Shown piece after piece: positions 55,226 through 64,000 of a DNA stretch of 64,000 bases. Both the position numbers and the translations under genes were made by a program. Source of the stretch: Cricetomys ansorgei (lineage: Eukaryota > Chordata > Mammalia > Rodentia > Nesomyidae). Below the pieces are notes generated by a model that saw only the letters and a list, made by a program, of their open reading frames with translations, was not told the DNA's origin and did no database searches. The stretch covers positions 62,001-126,000 of the forward strand of contig JAMJFZ010000705.1 of NCBI GenBank assembly GCA_026225945.1, written 5' to 3'. The stretch's first letter is position 1. Each line of letters starts with the position of its first letter.

Positions 55226-55432
55226 TCAAAACACACACACACATATGTATAATTATACATAATATTTCTGTATTTCAGCTACCTGTGGTGGTACAGACCT
55301 ATAATCTTATATCCCTGGCACTTATAAGATTAAGACATGATTCATATTCTCTCGGCAGAGATGGGAACATCTCAACTTTAAGGCTAGTCCAAACTACATA
55401 GCAATACTCCTTCAAAAAGATCTATTCTTATT
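55226..55432 (+). repeat. Short (CA)n and a decayed B1-like SINE
   Basis: ACACACACACACATATG, then GCTACCTGTGGTGGTACAGA, CCTATAATCTTATATCCCTG and AAGGCTAGTCCAAACTACAT in B1-like order. Confidence 0.5.
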
Positions 55433-55652
55433 ATGAATGTGTTTTATGGGTGGAGGTCCTGTTTTAAGTGGCTATGTTAGTTTTTTTTCATTTATATTCT
55501 TCAATTTATTATTCTATAGCATAAATGTATTTGTAACTATTCTTACCTCTTGGGTAGAGATTTATACTTCTTAGAACAATGGGTTTTCCATCTCAGGTCT
55601 TGTCAGTTTTTTTTGTTTGTTTGTTTGTTTTGTTTTGTTTTTATTTTTTTAG

Positions 55653-55696
55653 AGTTTTCAGTATGTTGTGACAAAATCATCCAGGAAATTTAAAGA
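55653..55696 (+). other. Candidate cryptic (frame-breaking) exon in intron 13
   Basis: A T-rich tract (TTTGTTTTGTTTTTATTTTTTTAG, 55630-55652) and a strong donor (GA followed by GTAAGTG at 55697) bracket 44 bases. Inclusion would shift the frame and meet a TGA early in exon 14, as expected of a poison exon. The splice-site strengths are seen; usage is untested. A decoy site generated by a retroposon T-tract is the simpler explanation. Confidence 0.25.
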
Positions 55697-55842
55697 GTAA
55701 GTGAAAAAATACAGTATTATTAGGGTATGGTGGTCAGTTCTAAAATAAGTAAGTAAAATTCCCTTTAAAAAAGTTAAACCATGTTTTAGAATGAGAAATG
55801 CTATAGAAAACTTAAAATCAAACCTGTAGTTTACTTACAGGG

Positions 55843-55942
55843 CACAGTAATAGAGAACCTGGACTCCAGAGCCAGACATGCTCTGGTTTGGAGCCAGCTC
55901 CACCACTTACTAGTTATGTAACCTTGCTAAATGTATTACTGT
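55843..55942 (+). repeat. MIR SINE fragment
   Basis: GAACCTGGACTCCAGAGCCA, TCCACCACTTACTAGTTATG and TAACCTTGCTAAATG match the central MIR region. Confidence 0.75.
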
Positions 55943-56811
55943 CAGAAAGAAATAATTGTAAGTGGCTTAGATTGCGATTAAAGGCATTTTTTTACCTCAT
56001 ACACTTCTGGGGAGGACTCAAATACCACATAACTCCCCAAGTCAAGGTAAGATTGAAGTTTTTTAGGGTGAAAAGAAAGAGGTACAGTGTATGTAGTGTC
56101 CTTGTGTTTTGGCTCAGGTAGCAGTTTTTGTTGTTAATTGCTTTGAAACGCTTAGTTGTTCCAGCTTTCATGTCCCTTCCTTTGGAACATGTTGATGCAA
56201 TCCGTTTCTGGAAGTTGTCTAATTATTTTTAACACTTTATTAAGACTTTATAGATGTAGCTTCCACCATTCTTAGCAGACACGGTGTCTCAGCAAACTCC
56301 TGAACCTCTTTTCCACGCCCTCTTCCACAGTGATCCCTGAGCCTTACATGCAAGAGTTATTTTGTGGATGCATTCATTGGAAACTGGCTCTACAACTCTG
56401 CATTTTGATTGATTATAGTTTTATATAATGCTCTCTAACTATTGCAAAGAGAAGTTTCCTTGATGAGAGTTGAGAAAAGCCTAGGAGGCCTCATCCCTAC
56501 ACAAAGAACTACAGGCAACTAAGGAATACTGAGAGTGGGCGAAATAGTCTTCCCCAGGGAAGAGCACACCAGTTAGTTATCTAATACCAAATGGTCAGCC
56601 CTGAATACATATATGCAAGTAACATGCAGACTGAGAAAATTATATATCAGAATAAATATGTGTAAACATATACATATAAGCATGTAATAATAATGAAAAA
56701 GAGACACAAATTTGAAAGAGAAAACAGAGGGGTCTATAAGAGGGAAAGAAGAAAGAGAGGGGAGAAATGATATAACTATACAATAATTTCAACAAAAAAA
56801 GAAAAACAATT

Positions 56812-57118
56812 TATTGAGTTAATCCCAGCACTTGGGAGGTAGAGGCAGTTGGATTTCAGTGAGTTCCAACCAGCCTGATCTACATAGCAAGTTCCAAGCC
56901 ACCCAAGGCTACATAGTGAGACTTTGTCTCAAAAATATTTTTATTCAGGAGCTAGACAGATGAGCCAACGGGTAAGAGTACTCTTTGCTCTTGCAAAGGA
57001 TCCATGTTTAGTTCCCAGTTCTCAGTTCCCAGTTCTTCTGCCGGCACCAATCATGGACGTGGTACACATACATAATATACAGGCAAACACTAACATAAAA
57101 TAAAATAAATCTTTAAAA
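56812..57118 (+). repeat. B1 SINE followed by B2/B3 SINE
   Basis: AATCCCAGCACTTGGGAGGT, AACCAGCCTGATCTACATAG and AAGGCTACATAGTGAGACTT (B1). From 56945: GGAGCTAGACAGATGAGCCA, CTCTTTGCTCTTGCAAAGGA and an AAAATAAAATAAATC tail (B2/B3). Confidence 0.88.
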
Positions 57119-60026
57119 TGAGTCTATTCAAACCTTATGGTTCAAGATCACTGACAGAAATGATGACAAAAGGTTGAAAGAGGCGCAAACTGAAGAGAAG
57201 GGATGCTAGGAACCTTTCAACATCTGTCTTAACCTTTTATGTTTGCATATAAACATTTCCTGAGACAAAGGAAATGCTTCCAAAAACAAGGAGTAATTGG
57301 AGTTTAGAAAATAGGAAGATTTTGCAGTACTTTCTGGAGAATGACTAAGATAAATGCCATCACCTCTAATTCTGCTTAAACATAGCTGAAAACATCATAT
57401 ATAGAAAACCTTGTGAGTTGCCTCAGAATTACGATATTAGAGCCAAAATTTACAACCTCTGAAAATAAAGGCAGCAGTGTTCATGGCCAAGCTGACTTCA
57501 GAGGATTTCGTAATTCTCATTTCTGAGATCTGAATCACGTGAAAGATGTAACAAGCCTATGGAATAAATTGAATGCAATAAATCATCCTCACTGAAGATC
57601 CAGTAATATAGCTGCTGCCTGGTATGCCTGTAGGCAGATCTGTTAGTGGTGACTGGCTCAGAGAAACTCTATAGAATTTCTGTCTTTCACTAAAATGCAC
57701 TTGGCATACACAGTAGGAAAGTGCTAAAGATTGCCACAAGCTGATAAAGTTCTTGGCTTCCCTCCACCATCACAGTTAAGCAAAGTAAAACCTTTTCCCC
57801 AAGACTCCTGCTGGACTCTTGAATCAGAGTTTTTCTTCTCTATTGACTGACGACCCTCCCAGTTACATATTTTTTTAGTACACAACAATGTATCCCCATG
57901 GCTTTTATTAAGACTCACAACAATGAAGGCAAAGTGTTTCCAATGTAAGTACATGTGCCCTTCATTCTGAATTAAAACTTTTTATTTTAAGTGACAGGTG
58001 AAACACCCCATTTTCAGTTATAAAGGCAACCATTGTTCGTGGACTTTCCTCCTAGGGCTTTAGGTACCAAGCTGTACCCTTAAAATATAGTTGAAGCAAA
58101 CTTTATTGTTGCAGTAACATGTGAGGAAATTCATGCAGTCATTTCAGCTCCTGCAGAACCAAGTACTATTTTTGTTTATATCCCCTCCTCCAAGATAGGA
58201 TTCATAAAAAGTATTTTTGCATGCCCTTTTCAAACACATACTTCATTTTGGAAGTCTCTGCTGTTTAGTGTAAACAAAGTATGCTGCCTTTGATTCCCTG
58301 CCACCTTTGAGTTAATCATACCTTTTGTTTAAAAGAAGTTATATGTTACAGCCGTAGCCTAGATTGGACAAAGAGGGGAAAAGGACTGTTAGACTGAAGT
58401 GAATCCTACTGTTACATATTTATACACTTAGAGTTGTGAAAGCAGAATCATTCTATGATTAAACAAAGCACGTCACCAGAGCCATGAGCTGAAACGTTGG
58501 CATTGTGAAATTACACTGGGCCAAAAGACATCTAGTGTGATCTTGACCTTCTTAAAGGTGCCAAGAAAACTCTATGTTGGTGGCTACTGTAATCCCAGTA
58601 CTTATGACATGAGGATAGGAGGACAGTGAGTTTAAGGGTAGCTACATGTGTTCCAGGCCTACCTGAGCTACATTGTAAGTGGCTATCTCATTTAAAAAAA
58701 AAAAGGCCACCAAAGAAGACAGTGTCATAATCCCTTATAATCTATGATAGTTACATAAAAATATACTGAAATTTGAACACAGGAGAAAAGAAAGGGTAGC
58801 TATTAAGCAATCCTAGATTGGTGCTCCATCTTTAAAGAAGGAGTTAGTGTGCCCTACACTTAAAGACTTGCCAATGCTGTGCATTAGGATGAGAAAGAAT
58901 GTAGAAACACTGGAGCTTCCTTTGAGTTCTCTTTGATCCTCACTAGTTAGGAATTTCTGGGCAGAGCAGGAGAAATGCTTTACCAACAGTACTCCTTAAA
59001 GGCCTGTCTCCTGACCTCTAAGGCACAAAGATTGCAACAAATACGTGTTCTTTCACACGGCTGACACAGATCATGTACTAACCCTAAATTCCTTCATTGC
59101 TGTTAAGCTGACAATTCTTTCACCATGAACTCCTTCCCCATGTGACTTCCTGAGAACAAAACTTTCTTCCTAAGGCTTCAGAATCACTGAAGCAGAAGCA
59201 GTGATATATATTTTACAATGCCAGGTAAAGTGTGAATTTCAGTGATGAGAACAGAACTGTTCATATGATCGTCTGTAAACAAATTTGTCCTAATAAGTAG
59301 TTTTCGGTTACCTCTCTAGGTGTTTATTCCAGTGCCCCAAAAAGGATTAGTCATTCTCTAGGAGGGAACTTAAACTCCCAAGGTGCTTATTCTTCCCCTC
59401 TAGTAACTATCTACAGCACCTTCTTACTATGTGAGAAACAGTGGACACGGGACATTTGTGTGACTTTGAGTATATTTTTTTTTCTTGACATACTCATCTA
59501 TGACATTAATTTCCTTGTGGAGTGAGACCTTGCCTTCTTGACTGGTTATAAAATAAAAGTCAAAAACAGCTCTTCATTCTGTCCATTCTCCTGATGCACT
59601 CTCATTATTTTTTGGTTTTTGATGGTATGCCCACAAGGAGTGGCTAGACTTGTACATTAATAGAAACTCATTGGTAGAAGCATAAAAATAAAGTGTAACC
59701 ATCTATAAAATGGATTAAACTTTGACCTGTTAGAATGGTCAAATGTTCACTCTGGCTTGGTGATCTTTGATCTCTTGATCATGATCTTACTTTTTCCCCC
59801 AAGGACTATACAATTACCTTTTGGAAAAAAGAAAGACCCCCTGAGAGGTGGGAAATGGAAACTTATAGCTGTTAGAGTATCTGTGGCTACAAAAATCAGT
59901 CCAGTACCATAAATGACTTCTGCATATACTTTAAAAATACCACCTACAAAATCAAATAGCCAGTATAAAAATCTTTGTAAATTTCACTTCAGGATTTTTC
60001 CTAAATCAAAACATTTGTCACTACAG
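57119..60026. other. SINE-poor block before exon 14
   Basis: Nearly 2.9 kb contains only one decayed B1-like element (about 58570-58707: GTAATCCCAGTACTTATGAC, CCAGGCCTACCTGAGCTACA). The rest is balanced-composition unique DNA without an extended frame. It could be conserved non-coding sequence or an old unrecognisable insertion. Confidence 0.4.
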
Positions 60027-60083
60027 GATGAAGCTGTTGCTTGCATGACTGCAACCATTGATACTGCAGTGGAAGCAGACGCT
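60027..60083 (+). CDS. KIF4A: KIF4A coding exon 14: stalk residues 479-497
   Basis: The acceptor TCACTACAG ends at 60026. The 19 codons read DEAVACMTATIDTAVEADA, the alanine-rich break between coiled-coil segments known in KIF4 (human DETVACMAAAIDTAVEQEA, as I recall it). Phase 0 at both ends, so it could be skipped without a frameshift. The donor is GACGCT followed by GTAAGT. Confidence 0.93.
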
Positions 60084-61020
60084 GTAAGTAATTGACCCCT
60101 TTCTGTGGAACCTGGGGCTCTCACTGCCACTTTCCATAGCTTCCTATAATTGATCACTCGACTCTGGAGGAGGATCTGTGATTATTACCATTCTTCATAG
60201 AATGCTCTAGAAATCCAGAAATCTTTAGAATAAATCTGTTTCTTAAAACTTCAAACATGGATAAGCTCTATTTCTAATAATCTAACTGGTAATGAGTAGC
60301 AGGAATTCTCAGGGAAATCATGTTTCATTTTTGAATGTGACTCACTTATTTTCTATTAGGTGCTAGTATTCTGCATCAATTACCCAATAAATTAAAACAA
60401 GGAAAGGAACAAATTATGTAATTATGTCAAAAAGCAATGGAGGATAATGTTTTCTGAATATGCTTTTATATGGATGAGATGACTATGGACTAAAAGAAAA
60501 AAAGGATAATGTTTTGAGAGTTCAGATCACAATGATAGATAAGGTGTATCTGAAAAGTTAAAGGCAATAGCAGTAAAGTCAAAAATGAAAGATTGGTCAG
60601 TGGTTTCCATGAGGCAGCCTTTAACCCCTGAGAAAAGTATGTATTGGCAGTTTTCTTATTCTAGATAAAGCAAGATAGGAGATAAATTAGGTGATAAAAG
60701 TCAGCTGTGTCAGAATAAATGACTGCTCCACTGTCAAAGTGCCATTTCTAGTGTCCTCCCTTCTTCAGGGGCCACTTGGTGATGAAATGAAAGTAAGGAT
60801 TGTTTGTCAGATCAGTATAGGGAAGAGCAAGAAAACCTTTGTATATTAGAGAGTTATTATATGAGCAAGGGAATGTGTTCTGTAATTAATTTCAAGTGTT
60901 TCAAGCAAATGTTATGTAAGAAGCCACAATAGTGAAAGAGCAGGGGTATTGCTAATGGAAAAATGTCTTTGGAGAGTAAAGTAGTGTCTAAGGAATTCCA
61001 CCTTTCTTGTTTCTCTTACA
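60084..61020. other. Intron 14, left part: no recognised feature
   Basis: AT-rich DNA with no identifiable element. Confidence 0.35.
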
Positions 61021-61027
61021 AATCCGT

Positions 61028-61482
61028 ATATTAGAGTTCTCTAGAATATTAGAACTTATGGAATGACTATATAGAGAGAAAGAGGATTGATTAGAATGAC
61101 TCATAGGCTATGGTCCAGCTAATCCAGCAATGGCTGCCTCTGGACAGAAAGTCCAAGAATTCAGTAGTCATTTAGTCCATGAGCCTGGATGTCTCAGCTT
61201 GTCTTTAGTATACACTGGAATCCTGAAGAAGTAAGCTCTAATGCCAGTGTAGGAATGAACTTGCTAGTGAGGGCAGGAGGAAGCAGGCAAACCAAGCAAG
61301 CTTCCCTCTTCATATCCTTTATATGGGCTTCCAGCAAAAGGTGTGGCCCAGATTAGAGGTGGGTCTTCCCACTTCAAATGATCCAATTAAGCAAAATATT
61401 CCTCATAGGTATGCCCAGCCATTTGGGGATTTTAGTTAATTCCAAATGTAGTCAAATTGACAACTAAGAATAGCTGTTACAA
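61028..61482. repeat. Rodent medium-reiterated repeat (RMER/LTR-like)
   Basis: TTAGAGTTCTCTAGAATATT, AGTCCAAGAATTCAGTAGTC, GAGCCTGGATGTCTCAGCTT, GCTCTAATGCCAGTGTAGGA, AGGTGTGGCCCAGATTAGAG and GTAGTCAAATTGACAACTAA are phrases of a common rodent repeat. The exact family name is not certain. It ends under 20 bp before the exon 15 acceptor. Confidence 0.65.
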
Positions 61483-61500
61483 AATCATTATCTTTTCCAG

Positions 61501-61686
61501 CAAGTGAAAGTCAGTCCAGATACCAGCAGGTCTTCTGATGCTTTCAGTGCTGAACATGCTCTACGTCAAGCTCAGATGTCTAAGGAGCTGATTGAGTTGA
61601 ATAAAGAACTTGCATTGAAAGAGGCCCTAGCGAAGAAGATGACTCAGAATGACAGCCAACTGCAGCCCATTCAGTCCCAGTACCAG
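61501..61686 (+). CDS. KIF4A: KIF4A coding exon 15: stalk residues 498-559
   Basis: The acceptor TTATCTTTTCCAG ends at 61500. The exon reads [20 protein letters not shown], then [40 protein letters not shown] and YQ. The Ser-rich SPDTSRSSD segment is a plausible phosphorylated linker; coiled coil resumes at LRQAQM. The 62 codons end in phase 0 at TACCAG followed by GTAAAG. This is the last coding exon in the window; the next (expected to resume the coiled coil) is not found before 64000. Confidence 0.95.
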
Positions 61687-62119
61687 GTAAAGTGTTTTCC
61701 AGGTCAGCAGTCGGTCATGTACCATCATTAATGATGGAAAGAAAACAAGCACACAACTTTTGCTAATGAAAAGACAAGAGGATGTGCATGATGCACCTGG
61801 AATTCTACTGACAGATTTTCTTAAGAATACTGTCATTATAGGGAACTTGTAATTTTGTTCCATTTACTATAATGTTTCATTATAGAACAATTATGTTCTA
61901 ATAAATGTGTGTAGTTTTTGAGACAGACACATGTCTTAGTAGATAGTCCAAGTTATAGTATGAATTATATAAATACATAACTTGGTAAATGGCTAAACAT
62001 GTATACTTTTTTGTTATTGTTGAATACAGCTCCACCCTGGAAGCATACATGAAAGGCAAATATTATGAATCTTTAATGTCCGAAAAGTTGCTCTTTTCAT
62101 TCTTTCATTTATTTGGCTG

Positions 62120-62700
62120 GGTTTAGAAGGCTATGTAAGTTGCTTATCTTTAGAATTTTGAAAATGTTGCTCCATTGTCTTCTGTTTTCAGTGTTGCATA
62201 AGAAGTACATATGATCTTGAGTTTTTTCCCTCTGGAAACTAAGGATTTTTTCCTTTGTCCCTAAGTATCACTTCATCTCACAATGATAAACTTGCTCTGG
62301 ATCACTCCTCATAAATAGTGCTTGGTGCTGCATGGATCCTTTCAATCCCCAAAGTGTGTCTTCTTTTCTTGGATACTAAAACTGCATTAATTTTCTTTCT
62401 TCAACTCCTTTCAATGAGTTATATTGGATCTCTGGGATCTCTGCTTTTCTTATCTCCTCCCTCCCGTTTTCCATGTCCTTGACTTTTTATTCTACTCTCT
62501 AGATTTCCTTCTACTTCTGGTGAATGTTTTTATTTGCCTACCAATTCCTAAGATCTCTTTTTTATGCTTTTTATTGTTTTTTGTTTATAGAAACCTTTTT
62601 TATGGGTATACCATCCATATCTAAGATTAGGAATTAAAATTTGTCATTTTTATTCTCCGTGCAACTTTGCCTCTGTTTTGTCCATATTTCCTTTTTTTGT
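62120..62700 (-). repeat. Ancient L1 ORF2 remnant, antisense
   Basis: TGCTCCATTGTCTTCTGTTT, AGTGTTGCATAAGAAGTACA and AATTTTCTTTCTTCAACTCC are reversed L1 ORF2 phrases. Confidence 0.55.
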
Positions 62701-62933
62701 TTGCTTTATTTTCTCTTTCACTTAAGAACCTTTCCTCAAATTTCTAGTGATCTTTGGCTATTCGTATAAATGGAAGAGTGAGGAACTAAAAGCCAATAGG
62801 AAATTCTCCGTGCATAGATTACTCTTGGGCTAGTCCATTTCCCTATAGAAATCTATCTGGAACTGTGTGGAAAGACTGCTGGGAAAAGCAGAGTTGGCAG
62901 TCTCTCCAGTCATACAGTTTTATTTAATACATT

Positions 62934-63128
62934 TCAGCAGCTTGGTTCCTTTTTTGCTGTATCTGGGCTGGAAATCCAGCCTGAAAGTTTCAGTCTCTCC
63001 AGAAAGTCTCTACTCCTCTCTGTGTTTCCATGATACAAACTAGCTTGCTGCTTGTTGGCATCCATCCTGTAGGAATCATATTTCAACTGTTCCATTCTGG
63101 AAATCAGTTGCTGTTTTTCTCTTCCCAA
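62934..63128 (-). pseudogene. Possible retrocopy or exon fragment of an unidentified coiled-coil protein
   Basis: The antisense frame has protein-like composition: MGREKQQLISRMEQLKYDSY, then NKQQASLYHGNTERSRDFLE and RLKLSGW, with heptad-like L, I, M, L spacing. It is followed after the stop by AATAAA on the minus strand (62919-62924). It lies outside clear repeats. Upstream, the frame meets a TAG within a few codons and no poly(A) tail is visible. I do not recognise the protein; it could also be chance or repeat-derived. Confidence 0.3.
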
Positions 63129-63530
63129 AATCTATTGGTAAGTTTTGAATAGTGCCTATTCTTCATTCTTGTTAATTTATACAACTTTTTGCATCATTTT
63201 AGTGTAATTACAGGAGAAAGGCTAAATATGTAGTTCAATTGTCTTATGTTAACAAGGCATACTGTGTAGCCTGTTTTCAGGTCAAATGAGTTTTGACTTT
63301 TCCGGGATCAATAAAAGATTACCCAGAAACATGGAAAACAAGTTCCTCCAGAGTATTTCCTGCTTTATCAGGAAGTATAAATAATGAGGTGTAATTGTAG
63401 ATACAGTAATATATCTAGTCTTTACCTCCTACCAACCAAACATAAAAAGAAATAGACGCTTAATAAACATAGTTTTGATCATGTGTAAATTACTACATCT
63501 CTTTCTAAGAAATAATGACAGTTTTCCAGT
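63129..63530. other. Intron 15: no recognised feature
   Basis: AT-rich DNA. No KIF4A exon is found here or to the end of the window. Confidence 0.35.
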
Positions 63531-63534
63531 TTTT

Positions 63535-63704
63535 AAAAAATGTATGTGTGTTCTTGTGTGTGTGTGTGTGTACACAACTACACATATGCAGAGGTCAGAT
63601 GAACACTTTGTGAAAGCTGGTTCTCTCTTTCCATCTTTGGATGACTTTTATAGCAAGTGCTGTTTGTTCCCTAGTGAGCCACGTTACCAGTCCAGTCCAA
63701 GTTT
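63535..63704 (-). repeat. B2 SINE, antisense
   Basis: A TG-rich tail, then GCAGAGGTCAGATGAACACT, AAGCTGGTTCTCTCTTTCCA and TCCCTAGTGAGCCACGTTAC, a decayed reversed B2. Confidence 0.7.
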
Positions 63705-64000
63705 TTCATTTCTAACCACTATATTCTAACCATGGCAAAAAATGCCATGGGATAGCCACAGAGATGACTGATCAAATTTGGGTTTAAGCCAATAGAAAGT
63801 CTTTATTAGCTGGGCTGTGACTACACTGGGTGTTTAGAATCCCAGTGTAGCACCAAGCCTTTCTCAGTGTGAACATTTAAGTACATAAACCATATTTTGA
63901 GTTGACATACTTCAGATAACAAGAACAGTTACCCAGAAGTAGAACCACAGAAACTAAAAAGCAAAGTTAGTACATTTTGAGACTTTCCCAGAACTGTGGA

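Noticed and set aside
59913..60095. 60-codon frame ending at 60095
   Set aside because: Only 60027-60083 matches KIF4A; the upstream codons are intron and the stop lies in the next intron.

Overview
This window is a piece of a mammalian nuclear genome. It holds one recognisable protein-coding gene on the + strand: the 5' part of KIF4A, the chromokinesin kinesin-4 motor. The host looks like a muroid rodent. The introns are packed with rodent SINEs (B1, B2/B3, B4, ID), rodent-type LINE-1 3' ends and a URR1-like rodent hAT element, above an older layer of MIR, L2, ancient L1 and Tigger-like DNA. Several residues differ from the mouse and human proteins as I remember them, so I do not name a species. 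In human and mouse KIF4A is X-linked, so this is probably an X-chromosome segment; that is inference.

Layout. Positions 1-79 are a compact GC-rich promoter with an inverted CCAAT box, an E2F-like site and a CHR element, as expected for a G2/M gene. A non-coding exon 1 ends at 130. Exon 2 (289-617) carries the start codon at 498. Fourteen coding exon segments follow: 498-617, 736-850, 6401-6591, 9645-9737, 12350-12516, 12739-12833, 43395-43511, 44349-44524, 47138-47199, 52486-52618, 54794-54852, 54962-55067, 60027-60083 and 61501-61686. They join in one open frame of 1,677 nt (559 codons), with GT-AG borders and compatible phases throughout. They encode the complete N-terminal motor (P-loop GQTGSGKT, switch I SSRSH, switch II DLAGSE), the neck and the first part of the coiled-coil stalk. 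The rest of the stalk and the cysteine-rich C-terminus must lie beyond 64000.

Intron sizes are very uneven. Introns 2, 6 and 12 are 118, 222 and 109 bp, while intron 7 is about 30.6 kb and makes up nearly half the window. Intron 7 splits the motor domain just after switch II and is a nested repeat graveyard: ancient L1 copies interrupted by B1, B2, ID and URR1 insertions, plus younger L1 3' ends. No second intact gene, RNA gene, CRISPR array or operon-like system was found. Most open frames outside the exons are repeat-derived or chance. The main exceptions worth a look are a minus-strand coiled-coil-like frame in intron 15 and a well-formed but frame-breaking cryptic exon in intron 13.

The other points of interest are regulatory or structural: the cell-cycle promoter, a perfect 47-bp tandem duplication in intron 1, a Z-DNA-prone tract, a G-quadruplex motif, a tail-to-tail B2 pair that could fold in pre-mRNA, and a repeat that runs almost into the exon 15 acceptor. 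I see no novel molecular system here. All repeat-family names come from recognising consensus text by eye, and their borders are approximate.
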